From Heterobasidion occidentale (taxonomy: Eukaryota; Basidiomycota; Agaricomycetes; Russulales; Bondarzewiaceae), in the NCBI GenBank assembly GCA_039111635.1, contig JBCAQO010000005.1, positions 372,001 to 436,000 of the forward strand: DNA of 64,000 nt. The letters run 5' to 3'. Below, piece by piece: positions 22,121 to 33,988 of this stretch (positions are counted from its first letter, which is position 1; each line of letters begins with the position of its first letter). Under the pieces are notes generated by a model. The model saw nothing but the letters and a program-made list of their open reading frames with translations. It did not search any database and was not told the DNA's origin. A program made the translations under genes and the position numbers.

Positions 22121-23772
22121 CGGGAGTGTTGGGAGGGGATTGTGAGTGATGCTAGGCGAATCTCTGACTCTACCGATCCTTAGATACTCGACGCCTGATG
22201 GTGTTGCGTGACGGTGTTCGTACCCTCGGTGCGCATCGTAGCGCGCAGTGTACGACACGCAAGCAACGTGAATCCTTGGAGCCGTATTGAAGAGCCCCGT
22301 TATCGTGCTGCTCAGCCCGGCGCTTGACAGATGTACGTATCCATCTATCATCACGCGGACTGCCACGACCAACACACGACCGATCTCGAGCATCTTTACC
22401 ATTTTTGTCCGTCAGCGTGTATGCAAGCCTCCTTTTCTCGGTCCCAGTACATTCTCACCGATCTGTACTGTCGGCCTGTATGTTTGGAGGAGACGAGCAG
22501 GCTAACTCGGTACTGTCATTCCGTTCGCAGATCACCTCATTTATTGAACGCTCGTTGAAAGATGCTGGCTGCAGGTGTCGATCAACTGACCCCTTTCTTC
22601 CCTTCCCCTCCGGCGCATATCGTGTTCTCTAGAGTCCTTGTCTTCCTGGCCTCCTTTCCTGCGTCTTATTGCGCATCGTTGACTTTCGAACCTTGGTGTT
22701 TGATCTGCGCTCATGAATCGCTTGTCTCCCTCCCAATGAAAAGGATACACGGGATGATATTTATGTGGGGATAGAGAGGTTTCATGATGGCAGGTGTCCT
22801 CGTGGCTCTAATGCGGCTTGTCAACTTCCACTTCCTAGGATAGGGATTCTGACCACCACAAGACCAGAGTTGAACCGTGGATCAGCAGTGCACAACCGCT
22901 ATAGCTGCTTCCAGACTCAAAGGGGTTTCTTGTAAATATTTATGGTAGTATGTTTATGTGATTAGACTGTCCGTGTATTTTCTTAGACTTACGCAGAAAG
23001 CGCATGGAGCAGAAGAGAGGAAATAAATGTAAGTATGACTCTGCCGCATTCAAGAGCCCAGATCCGAGCGATGGGTTTCAGTCCTCATGCTAAATTAGTG
23101 TTAGGCCCTATATGCAGATACACACTCTGTGAAAAAAGTCCGGGGGTGATCGGTATAGAACCCGTGCTCAGATGAAATCTTGACGACAGAGGTTGGGCAG
23201 AGTGACTTCAAAACTCATCGAGAAAGAAGTCGATGAAGCTTCAAGCTTCATGTACGAGATTCGTATATGAAGCTTGATAGTCGTGTAAGTTCGTTTCCAG
23301 AACCTGTTCACGCCCTTCATACGGCAGATTCTGTCCGCGAAGCCTCCTCGATAATCTGGCGCGTCTGGATGTCGATTTGGACGCAGGATGCCTATTGTAA
23401 GCTGCGCACTCGGGCCTCAAGGCCTCATGGAGGCCATGCGTGGGTCAGCTTTGCGCAATACGCACAGGTGAATGGCATCAGTGCTGAGATCTGAATCACA
23501 AGCGCATCTCGAGCACCCAGAGAGAGGTTCGTATATTCGTTCCGCGCAAAATGTTCGATTGTATAGCCATATATGTGGATATACCCCCGAAAGATGACGC
23601 CAGCGGTGCAAGGGCTGACCAGAGATGAAAACGGCGGTGTGGGGGCAGAAAGGGCGTCGCATCCGATCGGATGATGCGAGGTATCAGATTAGATGAAAGG
23701 GCTGGCGACTGCGGGTGATGACGATTACCACCCAGCCTCCAGAACCGCAACCGCCACATAAGCCCTCGTCCC
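22121..23772. other. Intergenic region
   Basis: About 1.6 kb holding the possible N-terminal extension of the coiled-coil gene (22121-22402), a palindrome cluster at 23233-23277, and otherwise no recognisable gene. Confidence 0.45.
23233..23277. repeat. Palindrome cluster
   Basis: A perfect inverted repeat ATGAAGCTT-C-AAGCTTCAT occupies 23233-23251. A second small palindrome, TACGA-GAT-TCGTA, follows at 23253-23265, and a third copy of the arm (ATGAAGCTTGA) at 23267-23277. It could form a cruciform or bind a dimeric protein, or be chance. Confidence 0.6.
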
Positions 23773-23780
23773 TTATATAC
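23773..23780 (+). promoter_or_regulatory. TATA box, heme oxygenase gene
   Basis: TTATATAC about 68 bases before the ATG at 23842, followed by a CT-rich tract typical of fungal leaders. Confidence 0.55.
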
Positions 23781-23841
23781 CCGCAATCATCTGCATCCCT
23801 TTCTTCCTTCTCCACCCCACAACCACCCCGCGCAGCACATA

Positions 23842-25069
23842 ATGGCCATCATCGACGAAGCACCGCAGTTTGACTTGGATCTCTCGCTCCCCATCGCCAC
23901 GCTGCTCAGATCGGGCACCGCTGCGGCCCACCAGACTGCCGAGACCAGCGCGGGCGCTGGATGGCTGACTCGCGGGGAGCTGGACAAGGAGGAGTATATT
24001 CGCTTTCTGGTCATGCTATGGCATGTGTACGAGTGCGTTGCCATATACCTTGACTATACCGGATCTTCCAACGGCTTCTGACCTACATGCAATCGTCGTC
24101 CAAACAACGACATCGGCTATGATCGTACAACAGCGAACTCGAACGCGCGCTCGAGCAGCACGCCTCGAACCCCGTCCTCAACCCGACTACAACCCGACCC
24201 TGCTCGCCCGCGCGCCCGCCCTGCTCGCCGACATCTCGCACCTCCTCTCCGTCCCGACCTCCGACGTGCCCGCGCACCCGCTCTTCACCTCCCTCGGATC
24301 ACCGGCCCCGCGCGGCCTCGCGGAATACACGGCCCGCCTGCGCGCGCTCGCGTCCGCGCGCGACCCCGCGCCGCTCCTCGCGCACGCGTACGTGCGCTAC
24401 CTCGGCGACCTCTCGGGCGGGCAGGTCATCCGCCGGCGCGTCGCGCGCGCGTATGGCCTGGAAGACGACAACGGCGACGGCGTGCGGTTCTACGAGTTTT
24501 CGAAGCTCGGCGGGGGCGCGGGCGCGACCGTTGGCGACATGAAGAAGATCAAGGAGTGGTACCGCGATGGCATGAACGCTGGCGTCGGCGATGACCGGGA
24601 TCTCAAAGGTGGTGGCCGGTCGAACTGTGGCTGGCTATTTATTTTTAGGCGCGACTGACTGCGTCCGTGTGCTCTTCCATTCTTTGATCCAGTGACGATT
24701 CTCGCGGAGGCGAACAAAGCGTTCGTGCTCAACGGCGGGCTCTTCGAGTCCCTCAAGCCGCCCTCATCGCCGCCCTCGTCGCCGCCCTCGCCCGTCGACT
24801 CGACTTCCCCGCATTCGCATTTCGGGAACCCCAACACGCCCGCTGTGGCCTCGTTCCCCCGCGAGGAAGAGAAGCCGAAGGAGATACCTGTCCAGATACT
24901 GCAGACCCACTCGGAGTCCGAGGGAACGTACTCCGTCTCCGGCGTTTTATCGTTCATCGCCGCCATGTGTCTCGCTCACTTCATCCTCGTCGTCGGCGGG
25001 TTCACTGGCGCTCGCGGATGGGAGAAGCTCGAGGCTGTAGAGAACTGGATATCAGGATACCTCCATTGA
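23842..25069 (+). CDS. Heme oxygenase
   Basis: Degrades heme to biliverdin, iron and CO. The heme-ligand histidine is in GTAAAHQTAETS, the distal-helix motif is YLGDLSGGQ, and the protein ends in a membrane anchor (VLSFIAAMCLAHFILVVGGF), so it should sit in the ER membrane facing the cytosol. Two introns: one after HVYE (about 24032-24133) and one after DLK (about 24609-24691). The last exon has a Pro/Ser-rich linker before the anchor. An oddity: the second exon begins in the frame ELERALEQHASNPVLNP but must shift by one base at about 24176-24190 to reach YNPTLLARAPALL. No intron fits, so one base (probably a C of a CCC/CCCC run) is missing in this sequence. Either a read error or a null allele. 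Confidence 0.85.
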
Positions 25070-25209
25070 GTGACCCGCTGTGGGCTCTCGGTCTATTTGT
25101 TTTCACTTTGCTTTTTTTTTGTCATCGCACATACCACTATACGCCGTCTGCTTGAGAAGCGGGTGAGTTTCGATACTGGATGGATCTACGTGGAGCTAAT
25201 GCGTGGATG

Positions 25210-26322
25210 CTACTGCATGTTATGTACGATAATCATGGTTTGAAACTCGGCTTTGCAATGGACGGCTCGTTGGAGAATCGGGTTTGGTGAGAGATTATTA
25301 CGAACTTCTACTACGCCATCGCGATACTTTAGACGATCGAGAGGCAGATCCTTGTAGAGGGGTCTAGGTGAAATAGACGAGAATATGCTGCAGATGCGAG
25401 ACCATTCTCTTGCAGATGAAGAACAACCTACACGACGAATCCCTACATTCGCGACGTCAGGGTCTTCTTCAAATGACATCAAACGAGAACAAGCACGAAC
25501 CCCGTTGACTCTTATATTCTGCCCCGTCACCCACTTCGCCCCCTCAGACGCCAGAAACGCGACGACGGGCGCGACCTCGTCGACGTCGCCCAGCCGCTTA
25601 TGCGGGTTCAGATTCGCGATGAACTGGATCTGCTGCGCGGTCTTGTCCTGGCGGAAGAGGTCCGTGTCGATGGGCCCCGGGGAGACGACGTTGACGGTGA
25701 TCGAGCGCGGGGCGAGGTCCTTCGCGAGCACGCGCGCGAACTGCTCGATCGCGGCTTTCGAGGCGACGTAGACGAGCGCGTTGGGCTGCACGGTGGAGGC
25801 AGACGTGAGGCTGGAGGAGAAGAAGACGATGCGGCCGCCTGGACACGTGCAGTCAATACGATCAGTGTGCCGAACGCGGGATGCGAGGGGCGGATGGGGA
25901 GACATGCCTGGAGGGAGAAGCGGCGCGGCGGCTTTGGTGAGGAACAGCGGCCCCTTGACGTTGATGTTGAAATGCGAGTCGAAGAACGCCTCGTCGACGT
26001 CCTGCAGCGCGCGGCTGCCCATGATCCCCGCGTTCAGCACGAGCACGTCAAGCTTCCCGAACGCGCGCAGCGCCCCGTCCAGCAGACGCTGGCCGCCCTC
26101 GAGCGTCGAGAGGTCCGCCTGGACGGCGGCGGCATCGCCGGTGCCCGCGGACTTTATCTGCGCGACGAGGTGCGCGGCGAGCGAGGCGGAGGAGGGGGAG
26201 ACGTAGTTGATGACGACGGACGCGCCGTCCGCGGCGAGCTTGGTGGCGATGGAGGCGCCGATGGAGCGCGAGGAGCCGGTGACGATGGCTACCTTGCCCG
26301 CGAGTGGGAGAGGGGAGGACAT
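25210..26322 (-). CDS. Short-chain dehydrogenase/reductase
   Basis: Classical SDR, an NAD(P)-dependent alcohol/ketone oxidoreductase. Near the N-terminus is the cofactor motif TGSSRSIG, then the NAG motif (LNAGIMG), the catalytic serine region IVFFSSS, the YVASK catalytic Tyr/Lys pair, and PGPIDTDLF. One intron at 25839-25907 has a GC..AG boundary (donor GCATGT); its 69 nt are in frame, so it can also be read through. The usual SDR end (VTGQNIRVNG) is reached near 25502. What follows is probably a further intron and a short last exon, so the stop at 25210 belongs to the read-through frame and the true end may be nearer 25330. Substrate unknown. Confidence 0.82.
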   Translation of the reverse strand: MSSPLPLAGKVAIVTGSSRSIGASIATKLAADGASVVINYVSPSSASLAAHLVAQIKSAGTGDAAAVQADLSTLEGGQRLLDGALRAFGKLDVLVLNAGIMGSRALQDVDEAFFDSHFNINVKGPLFLTKAAAPLLPPGMSPHPPLASRVRHTDRIDCTCPGGRIVFFSSSLTSASTVQPNALVYVASKAAIEQFARVLAKDLAPRSITVNVVSPGPIDTDLFRQDKTAQQIQFIANLNPHKRLGDVDEVAPVVAFLASEGAKWVTGQNIRVNGVRACSRLMSFEEDPDVANVGIRRVGCSSSAREWSRICSIFSSISPRPLYKDLPLDRLKYRDGVVEVRNNLSPNPILQRAVHCKAEFQTMIIVHNMQ

Positions 26323-26907
26323 GTCGATAGAGTCGATGTAGGGGTGAGGGGGACGCTTGTGAATTTATGGCCCATTGGTGCTGCCCCCTATATCGGATTG
26401 TAATTGATCCCGAGGAGATGTGCGCACAGGGGGATTACCTGAGACGACCCACACAACACGAGAGCAATCGCGTCGCGTCGCAGTGCTGCCAGCTGCTGCC
26501 GTGCGGTCCACGTCATCGAGCACCCGGCGTGAGGTGGATGGTGCGGATTTATGAAGTGGATTTCGGGTAGAGATGTGTCAGGCGCTGGGGTTGGTGGCCT
26601 GATGCGAAACGATTCCATTGAAAACATGCAGCCCGTACATACAAGTCGGGAACGAGAGATCCCTAGGGGTGCAGTGGTGGTGGTGCATATTGCGTTGTTC
26701 CCACGCTCACCTTGGCCTCAACTTCACGCACATACTGACCCTGAGCAGTTGAACATCGCGTTGATTCAGGACACTTGATACGGGTGAGTGGTGACAGTTG
26801 AATTGTGCGGTAACTCATACACAGGCAGGCAAGCTATCCGAAATTTACAAACAAGGTTGACTTTCTCAGGGACGCCGGACGGTCAATCTAATGAGAACGC
26901 GGCAAGC
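26323..26907. other. Intergenic, no supported gene
   Basis: Upstream region of the SDR and 3' side of the first DM9-vWA gene. No recognisable feature. Confidence 0.45.
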
Positions 26908-28789
26908 TCAGTCTGAGAGGCCACGGCGGAATGGATATCCATGATCCAACGGCTGGTCCACAGCGCCCATCATGATCTTCAACAGCGTCTCCGCCTTGAA
27001 CTGCGGGTTCTTCGGGTCGAACAGCGTCGTGTCCACCATGTCCTAATCAACACGACAAGATTTAGATTTAGTGTGGATGTTATTAATGACGCGCATGTGA
27101 GAGTTCTTACGCGAATCTGGTACTGGTGCTCGAGCTCGTTGTCGAGCTCTTTCAGGGCCTCGGTCGCGCCGAGGTCGTTTCCGATCTGGACGAACTGGAT
27201 CCCCAGCTGGCGGTGCGGCACCCCGTTTTGGTCAAGGCGACGTGCAGCCTCTACGATGGTCTCAGCTGGGTCGTCGGCTTTCAGAATCGGAGGCTCGACA
27301 TCAGCGTTGAAAAACAAGGAGAAATCCTTGACCGACGCACTTGCAGCACCGTCTGTGATGACGATGATGTTGATCGGCTTGTGGGAGGCTCGCTTGTTCT
27401 CGACAAGAGGGATGTACTTGTCCAAGATCTCCTTCAGCTTCGTGCCAGTGGGAGTTTGGCCTGCACAATGGATGTCACTATACTATACAAAGAGCAGAAA
27501 CTTCGAGCCATGCACTTACCGATCGGGTCGATCTTCTCGAACGCACGGAGGACGGAGCCGCGGTCCTGTCGCCCAAATAAACGTGTAACCGATTTGCATC
27601 TTAATATCGGACAGATAGACTCACCTTTGAACTGAGGCTTTCAAGAGGGTTGTTTAAGAAGTAGAGATCCAATCCATCCGCGCCGTATTTCCCACATTGC
27701 TCGGCGACATTCGCAAGGGCGTCGCGCGCGTCGTTCCACCGTTCACCACTCATCTGTGGACCACATCCATGTTAAACTCATGCAGGGCTTAGAGAAGCAC
27801 AACTTACCGACAGCGAATCATCCACGATGACCACGGTCTTCAGCTCGCTGCAGTCGAGGGTAAGCTACAATTCCGTCAGTTTTCTGCAGCCGGACTTGCC
27901 TCAAACGCTGCAGCCCAAGGTCTTCGTGATCAGCTCCCCCGCCGACCGGGGTCGAGACAGTGTAGGACGACGATTCGACATATCTAGACGAGGTGCGCTC
28001 GTTGAACGATTCCTGGAAGGTCCAGCGGAACGTCTGGGCCTCCACGAGCACTTCGTATTCCGCGACCTACAGCGTCTCTTAGTCGGAGGCTGGGAGGAGA
28101 GGAAGATACAGTGGAGGCAGCGCACCTCGATCTCTCGGACGCCGTTGTAGGATATGACCGCCCCGAGTCTCAAGTGGCTCGCAGCCTTTCCGAGGTCTAG
28201 GACTCGATCAGAGGCAACAGTTACCGACGCGTGTTTGAGCACGTACGCATCTTTCCCTGGAAGAGAACAGGGCCATCGGTACCGGTGAATACAGGGCGTT
28301 ATCGACTAAAAGTCGAACGCTAACCTCGTAGAATGATCTACAGACATACAGGGGCCTCCCGTTGTCGTCACCCCAGACCACGGCATTCGGGGGAATCCAT
28401 TGCCCTTGACATACATCTACGGAGACATCAGCCACCTCGAGAGCAAACCAAAGGCATGTCGAGCACGAGCACGCACCCATATGACCGGAGAGGAAAACCC
28501 GTTCTGCATCGCCCCAGCGGTGACCAATTTGGCATGGCTCAGCCAGTCTCTGTACGTTCCGCGGCTTCGAGATCGGACCTGAGTGAGACGACGCAGACAA
28601 CGGCGATGTGCGGCCATTGCGGGCGTAGTTTCCCCTGGTAGCACCGCGGTCGATGAAGGGGGGAGGAGACACGGCAGTGGGTCGTGTAAGAACATAGTCC
28701 TGAGCGTTGGAAGTGTAGCGGGCAGCTGCAGCAGATTCAACGTGCTCCTGGTAGGCAGCGCTACGTTGGTACTGCTGTTCCTCCAACAT
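26908..28789 (-). CDS. DM9/vWA-domain protein, copy 1
   Basis: Cytosolic-type protein with an N-terminal Gln/Tyr/Pro-rich region, a DM9-like (DUF3421) segment and a C-terminal von Willebrand factor A domain. The DM9 part is IPPNAVVWGDDNGRPLY with HLRLGAVISYNGVREIEV and YEVLVE. The vWA metal site is complete: VVIVDDSLSM (DxSxS), GQTPTGT and VITDG. It ends DMVDTTLFDP...GYPFRRGLSD. At least eight introns; the one after ITDG matches the position in copy 2. The N-terminal exon frame (from the ATG at 28789) and the following segment (TYRDWLSHAKLV) are in different frames, and one base seems missing at about 28390-28402 in front of IPPN. The function is unknown; vWA domains bind proteins and DM9 repeats often bind mannose. 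A TATA box lies 73 bases upstream. Confidence 0.72.
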
Positions 28790-28861
28790 AGTGCGCTTGG
28801 GCGAGTGATGAGCAAGAGATCAAAAGGGCGGTTGGTGAACAAATGGCGACACGCCCCGAGC

Positions 28862-28869
28862 ATTATATA
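28862..28869 (-). promoter_or_regulatory. TATA box, DM9-vWA copy 1
   Basis: TATATAAT on the minus strand, 73 bases before the ATG at 28789. Confidence 0.5.
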
Positions 28870-30322
28870 TGCGAGACGTCCACATACGCTCGAAATATCG
28901 ATCGCCCTATCTTTTCTAATCCAGGCAGGAAAGAGAAAGGGGCGCGAGGGATCTGGTCATGCGCTGAGGCGTATCGGCCACGCTTCACTGAGAATGAAAG
29001 GCGTGGCGCGTCAAAGAGTGCTTCTCGACGAAGTTCGTCCACTCCTGAGAGGCTGAGACGCCCAGATGGCTTCGATTGCTCTGGCGTATCTGGCCTAAAA
29101 AAAATCCCTACACACCATGAGGCGTTCATATCCTGGTGGACACAGAGCGGACGGGATGGTTTTGGTCGGATCGGAAACTCACTTTTATCAGATCGTTGCG
29201 GAACCTGTGGGATCCAGGGACCCAAGTAGACTTAGCTGAGAATGATATGAAACCGATCTGAGCTGTAATGAAGACATCGATAGGAATGACAGCTCTCCTG
29301 AGAAAGATACACGAGTTGTCTAGGTGCGCATCTTAGTGTTCTATTCTACGTTGAGCGTGGAGACGCACCCACAAAATCAAGCGTCATGCGTCAAGTTCCC
29401 CGTTCGTGCAGCCGTGCATTCACAATGTACACTCGACGACACTGTGCTCGCTCCAGCGAGCTCCGTCACCTATCCCGATGGTATCACAATCAGCACAAGG
29501 CGGCGCTTGACGTCGTGGCTCCTCAGGCTCCTTCTCGCCACTCGGGGGTAATTCATATCGTCGAACGGAACACTCGACGGAACGTAAAATTAAGGAGAAA
29601 GGTCGATCGATGGCTTCGGAAGTGATTCGGAACGGACGCATGTCGAGCACGAGCACGGGTGCGGGCATCGCGTCGGACGGCAGGCTACAAGAGACCAAAC
29701 GAACGACAACCGTCATCGCAGTGGAGTCGGCTCCCCCGCGATTGCGCACACGCTTGGATTGCCATGGGGGTGAGCACGCTCGTGGACTCGGCGAGGAAGC
29801 ATCCAGGCCAAGACTCGTTCTCGCGGCGGCACAGGCGCCATCGAGGCCGCGGCCGCGCTGCCGAGCACGCACTAGCACTGCAAGGGGCTGTTCTGGGCCG
29901 CTCAACGTTCACTCGCAGGGGACTGGACTGACCTGTACCTATCAGATCTGCAATGCATCCGCGACCGAGCCTCACCTCGCAACAACTCCGATCCCGCTCC
30001 GTTCATGCGCGATCGAGATTCGCATTCGCCTCTGATGATGAGATGAAAACTAGTGATGAAAGCCAGCGGGCGTGGCCGCCGCCCTTACAGTATCCACATC
30101 GACGCACCGCCGACACGCATCGATACCGCCATCGATCACGGTCAGCACGCCACAGCGCAGCGTGCAAATTTAGTAACAGCCGACACAAGAAGTCAATTAG
30201 GCAGAACAGGCTCAGTCCAACAGTCCGAGAACACAGAAACCACAAACAGTGCGCGATGCACGTTTCCCGATGCCCGATGCCCGATACACGATCCAGAGCC
30301 GTGCGCGGGGGCACCCGATCCT
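28870..30322. other. Spacer between the two DM9-vWA copies
   Basis: About 1.45 kb without a supported gene. It contains the promoter of copy 1 and the 3' region of copy 2. Open frames on both strands are short and overlap each other. Confidence 0.45.
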
Positions 30323-32344
30323 TCAGTAGTACGACCGCTGTCCCGGCCACTCCGCTTTCGGGAACGGCGGGGCCGCTCCGACCTCGGGCGCCTGGTCTTC
30401 GCCATTAAGCAAGATCCTTACGAGCGCCTCCGTCTCCAGCCCGGGGTCATCAGGATTGAAAACAGTGACATCGACCATGTCCTGCGATAATAAGATAAAA
30501 GAACGCCACGTCACGTCAGCGAGAGCGCGGTTGTCGCCGTGCGCCCGTGCGCACCCTGATGCCGAACAGGCCCGCGCACTCGTCGTCGAGGTCCTTGAGC
30601 GCGTTCGTCGCGTCGACGTCGTCGCCGACCTGCACGAGGTGGATGCCCAGCTGGCGCAGCGGCACGCCGCTCATGTCGAGCCGGCGCGCCGCGTCCGCGA
30701 TCGTCTCCATCGGATTGTCGTCTGCAAGAACACCGTGAGGGTTAGCCCCTTAGCCGCCACAGCACACACAGATGCACGAGGACGAGGACGTGCGAGAGAC
30801 GAGACTCACTCGGGACGCCGTCGGTGGCGATGACGATCTTGACCGGCTTGTGCGGCGCCCGCCGGTCCTCGAGCTTAGGGACGTAGATATCGACGACCTC
30901 CTTCAGCTTCGTCCCGATCGGCGTCTGACCTAAGACACGGCGTAAGCGCGCGCGCCGGGTGAGGTCTCAGAAGCAGCCGCAGCCGCGAGCGCGCCGCACC
31001 TTCTGGGAGAACGAGCTCGAACAGAGAATAGAGAGAGCCCCGATCCTGATTGCCGTCGACGAAGCATCAAAAGTGGGGTCGAGTCAAAAAGACGCCGCCT
31101 TTCGGGTGCTCTGGTGGAGGGACGCACGCACCCTGAGGTTCACGCGGCAGCGGGGATCGTTCAAGAAGTAGACGTCGAGCCCGTCGTGTCGTACCGCGCG
31201 TAAAGCTCGGCTAGCCCAGCCAGGGCTTCCGCGCGCGTCGTTCCACGGCTGGCCAGGCCATCTGCGAAACGCGCACGACGGTCAGCACGCACGCGATGGA
31301 AGCACACGGGCGCACGCACCGAGATAGAGTCGTCGACGATGATGACGGGCTTGAATTCGCTGCGGGGCACATGCGTGAGCGCGGAGCCTCGAAGAAGAAG
31401 GCGACGCTGTGGTCCAACATACCTGAGGCGTTGGAGCCCGGTGGCGCCGCTGCCGACGGCGCTCACGGGCTGCTCCATCGCGCTGAACAACATGGGTCTC
31501 TCCGCGGCGGGCGGCGCCGGCTCCTGAACGTCCACCTGGCGGGCGTCAGCGCCTCGACGAGCACCTCGTAGGTCGATACCTGCGCGGCGGCGTTAGAGAG
31601 GCACTTCGCGCGCGCGCCACTAGCAGAGCACCTACGTTACTTCGCGCCCGTTAAAGGGGATGGCGGCGCCCAGTCTGAGATGCCGCCCCGCCTTGCCATC
31701 TCTGTCGCGTGCCGTCTGGCGCTCAGGATCTGCTATTGGGAAACGAAGGAGTGTGGAGGGTACGTACGGATACCGGTCTGCTCGTGCGCCGTGCAGCGAA
31801 GGAAGGCCGGGGATGAGCATGGGAGTCGCGTGCGGGGAGGTAGATTCAGGTACTGACTTCGTAAAACGTCCGAGCAATGTACAGCGGCTTGCTGTGGCAT
31901 CGCCAGCGACGACAGCGTTCGGCGGAATATTATTGCCTTCGACGAACCACTAAGCGACGAAAACGAGCCGCTCATCAGCGCCGATCGAGCGCACACACAC
32001 ACGCGCGTAGATAAATTAAGAAAAGGCACCCAGGATACGGGGGACGGGAATCCGTTCCGTTTCATCTCTGCCGTCGCTTCCTTCGCCTGCGTTCTCCATT
32101 GCAGAAAGGTGCGCGGCGAGCGCGCTGGGGAGCGCGGGGGCGCGGGGCTCCGGGGCGTGAGGTAGGTGTTGTCGGGGCTGCTGGAGAGCGGCGCCGCGAT
32201 CATGACGGGCGGAGCGTAGCCGCGGCGATTCTGTGCGGGGTAGGGCTGCGGGGGGTAGGTTTCGGCGATGGGGTACGCGCCGGGGACGGGAGCCATGAGC
32301 GCAGGGCCGTAGGGGTATGAGTGTTGAGGGGCACGGTAGTCCAT
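30323..32344 (-). CDS. DM9/vWA-domain protein, copy 2 (frames disturbed)
   Basis: Tandem paralogue of copy 1 on the same strand. It starts MDYRAPQHSYPYGPA, a Pro/Tyr-rich head, then FLQWRTQAKEATAEMKRNGF (parallel to copy 1), the DM9 part IPPNAVVAGD and HLRLGAAIPFNGREV, and the vWA part IIVDDSISV, IATDGVP and RLDMSGVPLRQLGIHLVQVGDD. It ends MVDVTVFNPDDPG...GQRSYY. Intron positions match copy 1, including the one after TDG(VP). Between about 31190 and 31250 the frame leaves and re-enters: PWNDAR is in one frame, EALAGLAELYARYD in the next, and GLDVYFLNDP back in the first. The gene is therefore either decayed or affected by two small sequence errors. Its coding sequence is more G+C-rich than copy 1. 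Confidence 0.65.
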
Positions 32345-32386
32345 GGGGTGAGGCGGTCGTGTTCGTGCAGGTGCCCATTGGCGGGG

Positions 32387-32392
32387 TTTATA
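32387..32392 (-). promoter_or_regulatory. TATA box, DM9-vWA copy 2
   Basis: TATAAA on the minus strand, about 43 bases before the ATG at 32344. Confidence 0.5.
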
Positions 32393-33988
32393 GGGCGACA
32401 GGTGGAGCACATCGAGACGTGTTCTGGGCGGGCGTCATGTTTGTGACTGTGGGACGTGGGTCGAGGGCTTGACTTGCGAGCCCCGCGAAAGAGATGTGAC
32501 GGATGGCTAGGCTCCAGAGACGGCGCTGGGGCGAGTGCAGGCAGTCGCTGGGGGCGTTGGAGTGCGTGAAGGACCGCGAAATGAAGGACCGTGGCGCGAT
32601 GCGACGCTTGCGTCCCGCAGAACGTGGGTGCACAGGGTTTAGACGCCATGCGTTCGCAGCGATGCTAGGTCGTGCACGAATAGCTGTGGTCATAAGACCA
32701 TGCGCAAAAGAGATCCCGTTGGCCAAATCAGCGCACGGAGCGATGGTTTGAACAGAAGTGGGATTTCTAACCTTGTGGGCCTGTCGGATAGGAGGTGCGA
32801 AAAGGGCTATGAAAAGCGCGGCCCCACAACTCAAAGGAGGGCCTATAGGGAGTGTGTTGCAGCGTGGTATAGTGGATCTGAAGCCCCCTGCCCTTGATCG
32901 ACTGCTCCGTCATCGTTCGTTATCTCAACGAGGCTCGTGCGTGGCTAAGATGTGAAGGCAGGCGCGGGGGAAGGTGATGGACAAGCATATGCTCTGGTCT
33001 GTGCCATAACGCCTAGAGCACACTCGGGCGTACGTAGACGGACGATCACTTGATCGCCGCACGGAGGTCCTGAGTACAAAAAAAACATATCGAAGAGAAC
33101 GCAGAGGATCTGGATTCAGGTCCACAGACGACGGTGTAGTTCCCTGTGACGATCATCGGATGGGAAGGTAAAAAGATGCCCGCTCTTCTTGACGACGTCG
33201 CACCCACCTGGTGTTCTGCGGTGCCTCGGGTTGTGAGAGTCCGTCGAGATGTTAGAACTCGGATGGAACTGGGTGGAATGGATAAATGGAGGATAGTGCT
33301 CGGTTCTTCGTGCCGTGATTGCGAGCGACGTGTCAGCCAAGTGGGCCCGTTGGAGTCTCAGTCAGACCTTCGCAGAGCCCGCATCTCGAGTGCCGACGTG
33401 AATCCCGCATCGCATCAGGTCCACGCGCAGCGTGATGGCTACGGCCGGTGTAGAGTAATCCCATGCCATGAATGCGGGAAGGTGTATGTAATGTCGATAC
33501 TTTGGCGACCTGTAAGCTTTGCCAGGCTCTACAAATCCCTGGCTGTTGCGCTCAGCATTGTGACTTTGCTCTGCAAAATACAAATGTTCTAGTCGATGTT
33601 TCTCTCGTCATGTTGTGGATGACTTACTGGCGGTCTGACGGAGTTACGGGCTATGTTTTAGGCACGGTATATGCACGCAAATGGGGACTAAACACGAAGG
33701 TGTTCTGGCAGCAGCGATGCAGACTTTGGGGCAGAGTGCTGACGACGACGGGCACGACAGCAAGCGCCGGCGGTGAGCACGTGCGCGCGCCGCGAGGCGG
33801 GTAACGAGCCATTTTGATTTGATTCCGGCTTGCTGCGTGCAACGTCGACGGGTGGATCGCTGCTCGATCCGCGTCTTTTTCTGCTCTGGGTCGATGTCTT
33901 CCTTTGGAATACACTGCAGGGACGGTCGCATAGTGCGAAATCCAGAGCGAACGAGCGGTGGATGCTCTGTGTTTCCTGCGGACAAGCG
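32393..33988. other. Divergent promoter region, DM9-vWA copy 2 / polyketide synthase
   Basis: About 1.6 kb between divergently transcribed genes. No gene is recognised; an open plus-strand frame at 33146-33592 has no motif. This stretch must hold the polyketide synthase promoter, but I see no convincing TATA box near 33989. Confidence 0.45.

Noticed and set aside
25600..26403. 267-codon plus-strand frame antisense to the SDR
   Set aside because: Gly/Arg/Glu-rich shadow; the minus strand carries clear SDR motifs.
27870..27905. A possible third GC-AG intron (donor GCAAGT) in DM9-vWA copy 1
   Set aside because: Only 35 nt and it does not keep the frame with LTLDCSELK, so it cannot be counted with the two well-supported cases.
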